DNA from: Arthrobacter oryzae
Lineage (GTDB): Bacteria; Actinomycetota; Actinomycetes; Actinomycetales; Micrococcaceae
Direction of reading: 5' to 3'
Assembly (NCBI RefSeq): GCF_030812315.1
Contig: NZ_JAUSSM010000020.1
Location: 1 to 52,028, forward strand
DNA: 52,028 bases
Numbering within the stretch: the stretch's first letter is position 1; each line of letters starts with the position of its first letter. The notes beneath the pieces were generated by a model. That model had not been told where the DNA came from. It made no database searches and saw nothing but the letters and a program-made list of their open reading frames with translations. A program made the position numbers and the translations under genes. Below are positions 7,942 to 15,940 of the stretch, piece by piece.

Positions 7942-8847
7942 CTAGTGCTGGCCGAGGCTTCCTGCCGCAGGCGGGAGGCCGCCGTCGCGCTTTTCTTCGT
8001 CGCGTCGCTCAGCCTCGCTTCTTGTGTCGCTTGCCGCGGTCTCGTCGGAATCGCCTTCGAAATCGACCAGTCCGTTCGTCTGGTCGAAGGGCTTGGCAAT
8101 CCGCTCGTCGCTCAAGGCGGAGCCGGTGTCTGTTGTTGTGCCGGGCCCTTCCGCGGCCCCGATGAAGCCGGACGCGTTGGTGGCCGGAACGGCTGGAACC
8201 GGCGACTTGGAGACGGGCACATTGGTGGTGGGGGTGGGGTTGTTGTCCTTGTCCCGCATGCTCGCGGCTGCTCCCACTACCGCGGCCGCCGCGACTCCAA
8301 CTCCCGCCGCGACCTTTCCCGAGACACCGGCCTTGCCGGAATCGCCGCGGGAAGCCGCCGCAGCGTCGACGCCAGGAGTCCCTGGTGAGGCGCCTTCGTT
8401 GACCGTCCCCCGCCAGGCGCCGCTCGCGTAGCCTTCGTCCTCGATGAATTCCTTGAACTTCTTCAGGTCCGCTTCCACCTGACGGTCGACGACGTTCAGC
8501 TTGTCGCCCAGGGTCTCCACGATGCCTTCAGGTTCGTATTCGAGCGAAAGCTGCACAGAAGTCTGGCCCCCTCCGACGTCTTCGAAGGTGACGGTTCCTG
8601 CATTCGTCGCGCCTTCGGTCGCTGCCCAGGCGACCTTACGGTCCGGGACCTGCTCCAGGATTTTCGCCTCCCACTTCCGGCGGACGCCTGCGATCTCAGC
8701 GACCCATTCAAGCCGGTCGTCGCTAAGTTGCGTCACGCTCTTCACGCCACCCATGAAGTGCGGAAATTCCTCGAACTGGGTCCACTGGTTGTATGCCGTG
8801 CTTGCCGGGACGTTGACCAGAATCCGTTTGTCGACCTTCGTGCTCAT
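7942..8847 (-). CDS. SRPBCC-family (polyketide cyclase/dehydrase-like) protein with long low-complexity tail
   Basis: The first about 145 residues match the SRPBCC/cyclase-dehydrase fold used for general stress proteins: VDKRILVNVPASTAYNQW, then FPHFMGGVKSV, RRKWEAKI, and a C-terminal helix EADLKKFKEFIEDEG. The rest (about 150-301) is rich in Gly, Ala, Ser and acidic residues. It includes an alanine-rich stretch around VGVAAAAVVGAAAS that could be a weak membrane helix. An excellent AAAGGAG lies upstream of the ATG. Members of this group bind hydrophobic ligands or are stress-induced; no ligand can be named here. It is divergent from the GIY-YIG-like gene. Confidence 0.82.
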   Translation of the reverse strand: MSTKVDKRILVNVPASTAYNQWTQFEEFPHFMGGVKSVTQLSDDRLEWVAEIAGVRRKWEAKILEQVPDRKVAWAATEGATNAGTVTFEDVGGGQTSVQLSLEYEPEGIVETLGDKLNVVDRQVEADLKKFKEFIEDEGYASGAWRGTVNEGASPGTPGVDAAAASRGDSGKAGVSGKVAAGVGVAAAAVVGAAASMRDKDNNPTPTTNVPVSKSPVPAVPATNASGFIGAAEGPGTTTDTGSALSDERIAKPFDQTNGLVDFEGDSDETAASDTRSEAERRDEEKRDGGLPPAAGSLGQH

Positions 8848-9004
8848 GGTGTCTCCTTTGACTGGAACGAATGGTGCGGGCCTGATAACGACGAAGTCTT
8901 CGCCAAGTAATCAGTATGCTTACTATAACTTTGACGACGCGGTCCGGCTAGAGTTTCAGTGGCGGCCGCCGCCGTTTACGTGTTCACGAGCCAAGGACCC
9001 AACC

Positions 9005-9511
9005 ATGCAGGTCAACCGACAGGCGTTTCGTGAGGACGGTTTCGCCGGCTTCAGGGCCTTCGAGGAACTGGAAATCAACCGGATTCCGCAGGCGCCGGGG
9101 ATCTTCGCCGTCCTCACACCCGAAAATTTCCAGGTGCAGTTCCTGGCCAAGAGCACGGCCGGCGTGTTCAAGAAGAAGGATCCATCCCTCACTCAAGCGG
9201 CGCTCGCAGCTGAATGGGTTGACGGCGCCGACGTCCTCTACGTCGGGAAGGCCGGGCCCGGCAGCAAGGGCAACCGCGGTCTGCGCAGGCAGGTCCAGGA
9301 ATTCATCGATTTCGGCAAGGGAAAGCCGCCCGGCCACTGGGACGGGCGGCTCATCTGGCAGCTCGCGAACGCCAAATCCCTGCTCATCGCCTGGAAGGAG
9401 CTTCCCGCCGGTGGGCTGAACCAGGAAGAGGCCAAGTATCACGCAGGCTTCCGTGAGGAATTCGGCCGCTTGCCGTTCGCCAATTTGGTTCAGGCCCGGG
9501 TTAAGGGGTAG
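9005..9511 (+). CDS. GIY-YIG-like domain protein, function unknown
   Basis: A 168-residue protein. PGIFAVL (about 31-37) and VLYVGKAG (about 77-84) sit at the spacing of the two strands of a GIY-YIG fold. They are followed by RGLRRQVQEF, which could supply the catalytic arginine, and an acidic C-terminal stretch (NQEEAKYHAGFREEF). The motif residues deviate (GIF, YVG), so nuclease activity is uncertain. The ATG at 9005 is the first that excludes sequence upstream of the divergent promoter. It stands alone, converging with the amidohydrolase gene. Confidence 0.65.
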   Translation: MQVNRQAFREDGFAGFRAFEELEINRIPQAPGIFAVLTPENFQVQFLAKSTAGVFKKKDPSLTQAALAAEWVDGADVLYVGKAGPGSKGNRGLRRQVQEFIDFGKGKPPGHWDGRLIWQLANAKSLLIAWKELPAGGLNQEEAKYHAGFREEFGRLPFANLVQARVKG

Positions 9512-9526
9512 CGCAGGGCGGCGTGG

Positions 9527-9549
9527 GGGCCTCAAGTGTCCGTTCGCGC
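9527..9549. repeat. half copy of the palindromic element found in the siderophore permease genes
   Basis: The 23 bases match, with one difference, the reverse complement of the left arm of the element at 41645-41667 (GGCCTCAAGT, then G(T/C)CCGTTCGCGC). It lies between two convergent genes. The second arm is absent. Confidence 0.55.
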
Positions 9550-9552
9550 TGG

Positions 9553-11082
9553 TCAGCCGCCCTGCTTAGGCAACGCGCCGCCGTCGTACGTGAACCGGCC
9601 CGCAACGAGCGTCGCCGCCACCGGCATCGACGCGAACGTCCTGTCGGGAACGCCGAGCGGATCGGCATCCAGCACCGCGATGTCCGCCGGGTCCCCCACG
9701 CGGATCCGGACCTGTCCCCGGGACGACGCAAACAAGGCTTCCGCCCGGGTGATCGCCTGTTCCGGGTGCCATGGTCCGCGGCCGTCCTGGGCAGACCTGG
9801 TGGTTGCGGCCGACATCGCGGTCCACGGATCCAGGGGAGCCACCGGCGCGTCAGAGCCGAGTGCCAGCGTGGCCCCTGCAGCCAGCAGCGACCGCAATGG
9901 AAACGCCCGGTCGGTGCGCTCACCCCAGTTGGCGTCGGCAGCGTCCCTGTCATCAAGGGCATGTGCCGGCTGGACGCTCGCAGTTATGCCCAGCCGGCCG
10001 AAACGGGGGAAGTCCTCCTGCCGGACAAACTGGGCGTGTTCGATCCGTCCCCGGATGCCGGCAGCCTCGAACGCGTTCAGCGCCACTTGGTTCGCGGCGT
10101 CGCCGATGGCATGGACCGCCGGAAGGAAACCAGACTCGCGGGCCCGGACCAGCAACGCCAGCAGTTCCGTTTCGCTGACTGTCAGCAGCCCGCGTCCACC
10201 ATGCGGATACGGGTCCACGCAATAGGCGGTCCGGGTGTTGAGGGAGCCGTCAATCAGCACCTTGAGCGGTCCCACCCGGAGCAGGCCCTTCCCGCCCGGA
10301 ATGTCCAGACCTGTCCGCATACCCTCAAGCCGCGCCCGGTCCAGGTGCTGCGGGTAGACGCCGGCGTCCACCCGCAGCGAACCGAAGCCGCCGGTGACTC
10401 GCCTGAGCCACACATCGCGGTTCCAGGTCATCTCGAAGTCCACTATGCCCACCACGCCCCGAGCGGCGGCTTTCTGCGCGGCTTCCCGGACCCAGGCGTC
10501 CACAACGGAGTCCGGCAAGCGGCCGAGCTCGCGGGTCAGGGCAAACGCCGGGTCCTCGCGCAGCAGGCCGCTGGCGTCCACGTCCACTCCGTAGCGTCTT
10601 GCGGCGGCACTGTTCACCCAGACACAGTGGAGGTCGTGGCTGATAAGCGCCGCGGGCAGGTCCTGCGTCACGGCGTCGAGCATCGCCAGGCTGGGATCGT
10701 CCGCCCAGACGGCGTCGCGGAAACCCACGCCCACCAGCGTCGGAACGCCGCCGCCCTCGCCGCGACTGCCGCCGTCGAAGGTGCCGTCCTCACGGCCGGC
10801 AACCCGGGACCGGATGATGCCGACGGCCTCCCTCGCCGAGGTAGCGTTCGACAGGTCGATCCGGTTGGCTGCCATGGCCCACTGGGTCACGTGCACATGC
10901 TCATCCCACAAACCCGGAATCACGTACCGGCCGTCGAGGTCAACGATGCGGGCGCGGGCCGGGCGGTCTTCGGCCGCCGTTATCCGGGTGACAAGCCCGT
11001 TGGAAATGTGGATGTCCTGGGATTTCGCTTCTCCGGGCTGCCGGACGGAGGCAAGGACGAGTTCGGGGGCGGCGTTTGGCAT
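9553..11082 (-). CDS. amidohydrolase family 3 protein (YtcJ-like)
   Basis: A 509-residue metal-dependent hydrolase of the urease superfamily. Residues about 50-60 carry the HxH metal motif (GLWDEHVHV). Later come HAIGDAANQVAL, the RIEHAQ histidine strand, and the C-terminal aspartate in LALGSDAPVAPLDPW. YtcJ-type proteins act on N-acyl or cyclic amide bonds, and the substrate here cannot be predicted. No signal peptide is visible. The ATG has no ribosome site directly upstream, so the transcript may be leaderless. It stands alone and converges with the GIY-YIG-like gene. Confidence 0.85.
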   Translation of the reverse strand: MPNAAPELVLASVRQPGEAKSQDIHISNGLVTRITAAEDRPARARIVDLDGRYVIPGLWDEHVHVTQWAMAANRIDLSNATSAREAVGIIRSRVAGREDGTFDGGSRGEGGGVPTLVGVGFRDAVWADDPSLAMLDAVTQDLPAALISHDLHCVWVNSAAARRYGVDVDASGLLREDPAFALTRELGRLPDSVVDAWVREAAQKAAARGVVGIVDFEMTWNRDVWLRRVTGGFGSLRVDAGVYPQHLDRARLEGMRTGLDIPGGKGLLRVGPLKVLIDGSLNTRTAYCVDPYPHGGRGLLTVSETELLALLVRARESGFLPAVHAIGDAANQVALNAFEAAGIRGRIEHAQFVRQEDFPRFGRLGITASVQPAHALDDRDAADANWGERTDRAFPLRSLLAAGATLALGSDAPVAPLDPWTAMSAATTRSAQDGRGPWHPEQAITRAEALFASSRGQVRIRVGDPADIAVLDADPLGVPDRTFASMPVAATLVAGRFTYDGGALPKQGG

Positions 11083-11313
11083 ACGTACAGGCTACTAAGC
11101 CGTCCCGACGGCGTTGCCGCATACGGGACTTTCGTCCCTTACCCGTTCAACCGGGGCCGGTCATTCTTGATTTGGGGCATTTCACGTATGCGTTACACAC
11201 GCACGCACCTTGGGGGTGGGAGATGCTTCGCCGCAAAGCAACAGGTCTCGCTAAATCATTGGGGAAGGGCTGGCGCTGTGCGCCTCCCGGACATAGCAGG
11301 AGACCACGGCCTC

Positions 11314-11715
11314 ATGAATCATCAGACCCGTACCGTCTTGGGTACCCGTTCCTCCGCCGTCTCCCGTCATGGAGCCGCATCCACCACGCATTATGAGCAT
11401 TCTGAGCATCGGTTGAAGATCGTGGTCCGCATTGAAGCGGACCTGGAGGCTGCCAGCATCGAAGTCCGTGGCGTTGTGACCGGGGCCAGCCTCCGCGCGT
11501 TGTACGTGGTGGCGCGCCGGACCACATCGCTGCTGCACGGCAAGGAACTCACCATTGACCTGTCCCGGGCAAGGGTCACCGAACCGGTCCTCGAGCAACT
11601 CCACGAGTGCGCCCGCCTGTCCCGGCTGTCGTCAGGGGTGGACAGTTCGGAAGTGCCATGCCGCGTCAGAATCGTGGATCCGGCCTTCATCCACCGGGTC
11701 AAAGAGCACGTATGA
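11314..11715 (+). CDS. hypothetical protein, possible STAS-like fold
   Basis: The chosen ATG has AGGAGA about 10 bases upstream and gives 133 residues; an upstream in-frame ATG at 11188 would add 42 residues of unlikely composition. The pattern from about residue 32, LKIVVRIEADLEAASIEVRG, then a helix, then KELTIDLSRARVTE and a helix, resembles an alternating alpha/beta STAS-type domain. No conserved phosphoserine site can be identified. Its stop overlaps the start of the broken flavodoxin gene by 4 bases (ATGA), so the two were probably one operon. Confidence 0.6.
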   Translation: MNHQTRTVLGTRSSAVSRHGAASTTHYEHSEHRLKIVVRIEADLEAASIEVRGVVTGASLRALYVVARRTTSLLHGKELTIDLSRARVTEPVLEQLHECARLSRLSSGVDSSEVPCRVRIVDPAFIHRVKEHV

Positions 11716-11959
11716 AAGCCCTGGTGGTCTACGACTCCGCGTACGGCAACACGAAGCAGGTAGATGAGGCCGTGTCCGGCTCTTCATCCACGGTGACGCG
11801 GCGAAGAAGATGACCGAGACGCTGAAGGCCGGCGGCGCGGAGATCGTCTCCAAGCCCATGGCCTTCTCCGTGAAAGGCAGCGAGGGCCCGCTCCGTAGCG
11901 GCGAACTCGAAAAAGCGGCCGCATCGGCCGGGGACCTGCTCAAGAGAGCAGGTCGGTAG
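11712..11959 (+). pseudogene. flavodoxin with internal deletion
   Basis: The start MKALVVYDSAYGNTKQVDEAV is a textbook flavodoxin strand 1 plus FMN phosphate loop (SAYGNT). After about 22 codons the frame jumps. In another frame the sequence reads RLFIHGDAAKKMTETLKAGG and on to LLKRAGR with a stop at 11957-11959, a typical flavodoxin C terminus. The middle of the protein, about 80-90 residues including the aromatic FMN loops, is missing and the junction (near 11775-11785) is out of frame. A functional electron carrier cannot be made from it. Confidence 0.8.
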
Positions 11960-11999
11960 CCGCCGGGGGGAAGGCCAGAGGCAAGAAAGGACTGCGGCC

Positions 12000-13583
12000 A
12001 TGAAACCAGGTCGGATAGTCATGCTGGTGCTCGGCACCCTCGCTGCCCTGCTGGGGTTGGGACTGCTGACGGCCGCCGCCGGAGTCGGATGGGTCAACTT
12101 CCAGCAGCGCGACAATGGATTCTTCACGACCCCCACCGAGCGCTACGACGTGGGCACAAGGGCCATCACCTCGCCCGGCCTGAACGTCCTGGTGGACGAG
12201 GAACTGCCGGACGTCCTTCCGGTGGACAGCGCGGGCCGGGTGCTCCTCCGCGGAACGGCGGCGTCCGGACAGCAGATCTTCATCGGCATCGGACCGCAGG
12301 AGGACGTGGCCCGCTATCTTGCCAACGTCCGGCATTCCGAGCTCACCGAAGTGGATTTCTCCCCGTTCCGGGCCCAGTACCGTGAAGTTCCCGGTGACGC
12401 CGTACCTGCCGCTCCGGGAACTCAGCCGTTCTGGTCCACCTCCGCACAGGGAACGGGAACCCAGCAGATTGAGTGGGACCTGCGCACCGGCCGCTGGGCC
12501 GTGGTGGTTATGAACGCCGACGGCGGGACTCCGGTTTCCGTGGATCTGCAGGCAGGCGTCCGGTCCGATCTGCTGTTGCCGGTGTTCATCGGGCTCCTGA
12601 TCAGCGGCATCGCGCTGCTGGCTGTGGGCGTTCCGCTGATTGTGGCCGGCGCCGCCGGTCTCGGCAAGCACGGCCCGCCCCCGCATCGACCGGCAGCCGG
12701 ACCGTCGGCTGGCGTAGCCGCACCTGCCGGCCCGGTAGCGGGACCGGCTGGCGTGCCATACGCGGCCACGCCGCCCGGGGGCGTTCCGCCGGGCGGGGCC
12801 AGCGCTCCCCTGGCCACAGAGCCCGTGCCCTGGGACTCCGCACTCTATCCGGTGCGGCTGAACGGATACCTCGATCCGGGCCTGTCCCGCGGCATGTGGC
12901 TGATCAAGTGGTTCCTGGCCATCCCGCACCTGATCGTCCTGTTTTTCCTCTGGTTCGCGCTTATCGTCACCACGATCGTGGCGTGGTTCGCCATCCTGTT
13001 CACGGCCAGCTACCCGCGCTCGCTGTTCAATTTCAACGTGGGTGTGCTGCGCTGGAGCTGGCGGGTCTCGTTCTACGCCTTCACAGCTATCGGAACAGAC
13101 CGATATCCGCCGTTCACGCTGGCCCGGACGGACTATCCCGCCGACTTCGACGTCGCCTACCCGGAACACCTCTCGCGCGGCCTGGTCCTGGTCAAGTCGT
13201 GGCTGCTGGCCATCCCGCACCTGCTGATCGTGGGGGTGCTTGCCGGTACGACGCGCACCTGGGTGGCGTCCGACGACGACTGGTCCGGCTCCGGGGCCCG
13301 TTACGCCTCGGGCGGGACGTTTTCGCTGATCGGGCTCCTGACTTTGATCGCCGGGGTTACCCTGCTCTTCACCGGCAGGTACCTCCGAAGCCTGTTCGAC
13401 CTGTTGCTGGGCCTCAACCGCTGGGTATACCGCGTCACCGCCTATGTGGCCCTGATGCGGGACGAATACCCGCCGTTCCGCCTGGACATGGGTCCGACGG
13501 ACCCCGCCGACGTTCCGCCGGGAGGCTACCCGCCGCCGGTCCCCGCCCGCCCTGAAACGCCAGCCCCGAAAGGTGAGCCATGA
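12000..13583 (+). CDS. DUF4389 membrane protein
   Basis: A 527-residue integral membrane protein. It has an N-terminal anchor (about 5-30), an extracytoplasmic region to about 195, another helix (about 198-222) and a Pro/Ala/Gly-rich linker (about 225-275). Two similar DUF4389 units follow (about 285-380 and 385-510), each with a GYLDPGLSRG- or PEHLSRGLVL-like lead, W-(F/L)LAIPHL and a final YPPF. Paired helices LIVLFFLWFALIVTTIVAWF and LIGLLTLIAGVTLLFTGRYL are evident. The role of DUF4389 is not known. It overlaps the next gene by ATGA, indicating cotranscription. Confidence 0.8.
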   Translation: MKPGRIVMLVLGTLAALLGLGLLTAAAGVGWVNFQQRDNGFFTTPTERYDVGTRAITSPGLNVLVDEELPDVLPVDSAGRVLLRGTAASGQQIFIGIGPQEDVARYLANVRHSELTEVDFSPFRAQYREVPGDAVPAAPGTQPFWSTSAQGTGTQQIEWDLRTGRWAVVVMNADGGTPVSVDLQAGVRSDLLLPVFIGLLISGIALLAVGVPLIVAGAAGLGKHGPPPHRPAAGPSAGVAAPAGPVAGPAGVPYAATPPGGVPPGGASAPLATEPVPWDSALYPVRLNGYLDPGLSRGMWLIKWFLAIPHLIVLFFLWFALIVTTIVAWFAILFTASYPRSLFNFNVGVLRWSWRVSFYAFTAIGTDRYPPFTLARTDYPADFDVAYPEHLSRGLVLVKSWLLAIPHLLIVGVLAGTTRTWVASDDDWSGSGARYASGGTFSLIGLLTLIAGVTLLFTGRYLRSLFDLLLGLNRWVYRVTAYVALMRDEYPPFRLDMGPTDPADVPPGGYPPPVPARPETPAPKGEP

Positions 13584-14230
13584 AACTCACGGTCCACACG
13601 TTCCTGACCCTCGACGGCGTCATGCAGGGCCCGGGCGGCAGGGACGAAGACACCAGCGGCGGATTCGAATTTGGCGGCTGGCTGGTTCCGCACGTTGACG
13701 ACGACTTTGGCCGGATCGTTGACCGCTGGTTCTCCGAAGCCGACGCCATCCTCCTCGGCCGGACCACGTACCAGTTGTTCCACCCCTACTGGGAAAAGGT
13801 CACCGACCCGGAGAACGGCGTGGCAGCCGCGCTGAACAGCTTGCCCAAGTACGTAGTCTCCAACACCCTCAGCGAAGCCACGTGGAACAACACCACCATC
13901 CTGTCCGGCAACTTCCTGGAAGCCGTCGACGACCTCAAGTCCGGCCCGGGCCGCGAACTGCAGGTGCACGGCAGCCACCACCTTGCCAGTGCCCTGCACG
14001 ATGCAGGCTTGGTGGACGAATACAGGCTCATCGTCTTCCCTGTAGTGCTCGGCAAGGGCAAGCGGCTCTTTGAAACAGGCGCCGCGCCGTCCGCCTTCAC
14101 CCTGGCCCGGAGCAAGGCCACTGCGTCCGGCGCCGTCTCCCTGGTCCTGGAGCCCGCGGCGTTTGGTGCCGGCGACCTGGCCGTGGGGGATTTTGAGGTA
14201 CAGGACGGGCGGGACCAGATTAGGGAGTGA
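13580..14230 (+). CDS. dihydrofolate reductase family protein (RibD C-terminal fold)
   Basis: The 216-residue protein has the RibD-C/DHFR-like layout: MKLTVHTFLTLDGVMQGPGG at the N terminus, LLGRTTYQLF near 55, the region KYVVSNTLSEATWNN, a central GRELQVHGS and the closing LVDEYRLIVFPVVLGKGKRLF. Such YyaP/YwjB-like proteins bind NADPH, but their substrates are generally unknown; a role in riboflavin or folate synthesis is not implied. The start overlaps the stop of the DUF4389 gene, so expression is coupled. Confidence 0.85.
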   Translation: MKLTVHTFLTLDGVMQGPGGRDEDTSGGFEFGGWLVPHVDDDFGRIVDRWFSEADAILLGRTTYQLFHPYWEKVTDPENGVAAALNSLPKYVVSNTLSEATWNNTTILSGNFLEAVDDLKSGPGRELQVHGSHHLASALHDAGLVDEYRLIVFPVVLGKGKRLFETGAAPSAFTLARSKATASGAVSLVLEPAAFGAGDLAVGDFEVQDGRDQIRE

Positions 14231-14341
14231 CCCGCCGCGGCGCGATGCCGATTGAGCCTTCAGCCGAAGCGGAACCCTTGCCACCTGACGCCCGCGAGAA
14301 CATAGTGGAGGGATTCACCACTCCGGGGCAGGAGGCCCGCA

Positions 14342-15139
14342 ATGCTGCTGGAAAAGGGTACGGGGCCAAATGGAACAGGGCCTCATGGCCTGCTGAGGGG
14401 CCGCACAGCCCTGGTCTACGGTGCCGGGGGACCGATCGGCGGTGCAGTGGCCCGGGCTTTTGCAGAGGAAGGCGCCGATGTTTTCCTCGCTGGCCGCACG
14501 GAATCACGGCTGCTGAAAGTAGCCCGGGACATCCGTGCGGCGGGCGGCAGCGCGGAAACCGCCGTCGTCGACGCCCTGGACGAAACCCAGGTGAACGGCT
14601 TTGTGGACCAGGCCGCCAAAAAGACCAAACGCATCGACATCTCCTTCAACCTGATCTCCTACGGGGATGTCCAGCAGCCCCTGATGGAAATCTCCGCCGA
14701 GGACTTCAGCCAGCCCGTCAGCGCCGCAACCCGGACCCACTTCCTCACCACCCGCGCCGCGGCGCGGCACATGATCAGGCAGCGTTCCGGCGTCGTCCTG
14801 ATGTTCGGCGGTTCCGGCCCCCAGACCCTGGCCGGGCTTGGCGGGTTCAAGATCGCCCTGGATGCCATGGAAGGGCAGCGCCGGCAGTGGGCGCTGGAAC
14901 TCGGCAAGAACGGCATCCGGGTGGTCACCCTCGTGACGGGAGGGATCGTGGAAACCATTCCCTGGCAGGCCGATGGGCGTGAGGAGATCGTGGACGAAAT
15001 CACCCGGACGGCGCACCTGAACCGGACTGCCACACTCGCCGACGTTGGCAACGTGGCCGTGTTCGTCGCGTCGGACCGGGCCGGCGCGATCACCGACGCC
15101 ACCGTGAACATTTCCTGCGGCGCCATCGTGGACTACTGA
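14342..15139 (+). CDS. SDR-superfamily protein lacking a recognisable YxxxK catalytic pair
   Basis: 265 residues from an ATG preceded by AGGAGG. The Rossmann nucleotide site is clear: TALVYGAGGPIGGAVA (about residues 22-37). The region where classical SDRs carry Tyr-xxx-Lys reads GLGGFKIALDAMEGQRRQW, with Phe instead of Tyr and no lysine four residues later. The strand LVTGG and the C-terminal SDRAGAITDATVNISCGAI are SDR-typical. It may be a cofactor-binding protein or use other residues. Upstream, 111 bp separate it from the reductase gene; no independent gene was recognised there. The downstream gene converges. Confidence 0.75.
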   Translation: MLLEKGTGPNGTGPHGLLRGRTALVYGAGGPIGGAVARAFAEEGADVFLAGRTESRLLKVARDIRAAGGSAETAVVDALDETQVNGFVDQAAKKTKRIDISFNLISYGDVQQPLMEISAEDFSQPVSAATRTHFLTTRAAARHMIRQRSGVVLMFGGSGPQTLAGLGGFKIALDAMEGQRRQWALELGKNGIRVVTLVTGGIVETIPWQADGREEIVDEITRTAHLNRTATLADVGNVAVFVASDRAGAITDATVNISCGAIVDY

Positions 15140-15160
15140 GGCAGGATCCCCGGCAGCAGG

Positions 15161-15820
15161 CTAGGCCACCAGGTTGTCCGCTGCGGTGTCCATGTGTTCG
15201 CGGATGGTCTTGCGGGCCAGGGCAGCGTCCCCGGTTTCAATGGCCGCCACGATGTCGTGGTGCCGGTCCACACTCATGTTCGAAACGCCCTTTTCCAGCC
15301 CGGCGAACATGATGGACATCCGGATGGAGCCCTCCAGCGACTCCCACGAGTGGAGCAGGGTCTCGTTCCCGGTGAGCCGGCACATGGTGCGGTGGAACTC
15401 GAGGTCGGATTCGATCCGCTCCTCAAGGCTGCCCTTGGCGGCGGCATGCATGGCGTCGATGGCCGCGCGCAGCGAGCCGATGACCTGCTGGCGTTCCGGA
15501 AGTTCGCACAGGGTCCGGGCGGCCAAGGATTCCAACGCCGCACGCACCGAGTAGATGTCGCGGATTTCCTTGGCGTCCAGGTGCCGTACAGAAAGGCGGC
15601 CCCGTGGCCCCGCTGACAGCAGGCCTTCCTGCTCAAGCTGCCGCAGCGCTTCGCGGAGCGTCCCCCGGCTGATCTGGAGCATGTCCGACAGTTCAGTCTC
15701 CACCAGGTGCCGGCCGGGTTCCAGTTCGCCGCTGGTGATGGCCGTGCGCAGTGCGGAAAGGGCCTGCTCGCGAAGGCTCTTCTTTTGCAGTCCGAGGAGG
15801 TGTGCTGTTGCTCCGGCCAT
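15161..15820 (-). CDS. GntR-family regulator, FCD subfamily, of the transketolase catabolic locus
   Basis: The 219-residue protein combines a GntR winged helix (about 12-80, with LQISRGTLREALRQLEQEGLL) and an FCD domain (about 90-215, with DLEFHRTMCRLTGN, DRHHDIVAAIE and IREHMD supplying likely metal-site residues). The ATG has GAGGAAG 8 bases upstream. A perfect operator-like palindrome starts 28 bp from the start codon, and the same motif recurs in the divergent promoter of the locus. Autoregulation and control of all flanking catabolic genes are therefore likely. The effector would be the substrate or an intermediate of that pathway. Confidence 0.87.
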   Translation of the reverse strand: MAGATAHLLGLQKKSLREQALSALRTAITSGELEPGRHLVETELSDMLQISRGTLREALRQLEQEGLLSAGPRGRLSVRHLDAKEIRDIYSVRAALESLAARTLCELPERQQVIGSLRAAIDAMHAAAKGSLEERIESDLEFHRTMCRLTGNETLLHSWESLEGSIRMSIMFAGLEKGVSNMSVDRHHDIVAAIETGDAALARKTIREHMDTAADNLVA

Positions 15821-15847
15821 CGTGGTACTTCCTCACTGTCAGTGGTC

Positions 15848-15877
15848 GACTGTTTACAGTCAGCGTGTTAACTGTCG
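15848..15877. promoter_or_regulatory. operator cluster of the FCD-type GntR regulator (autoregulatory)
   Basis: GACTGTTTACAGTC (15848-15861) has perfect 6-bp arms around TT. It is followed at once by GTGTTAACTGTCG, which matches in 12 of 13 bases the reverse complement of CGACTGTTAACAC at 19241-19253 in the divergent promoter. Shared sites at the regulator gene and its presumed targets support direct regulation; binding was not tested. Confidence 0.6.
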
Positions 15878-15940
15878 ATGTTACGCCAGAAGCGCGGAAC
15901 CGGCGTGTGCCCGCTCCGCGCTCCGGCCGTGCGGCCCGGC

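Noticed and set aside
7806..8099. N-terminal extension of the DUF222-HNH protein
   Set aside because: The longer frame overlaps the 3' end of the SRPBCC gene and lacks family similarity; the ATG at 7805 with GGGGAGA is better.
14227..14341. Small gene between the RibD-C-type reductase and the SDR
   Set aside because: An open frame starts with a plausible-looking peptide, but it has no codon-position GC bias, no good ribosome site and runs into the SDR gene in another frame.
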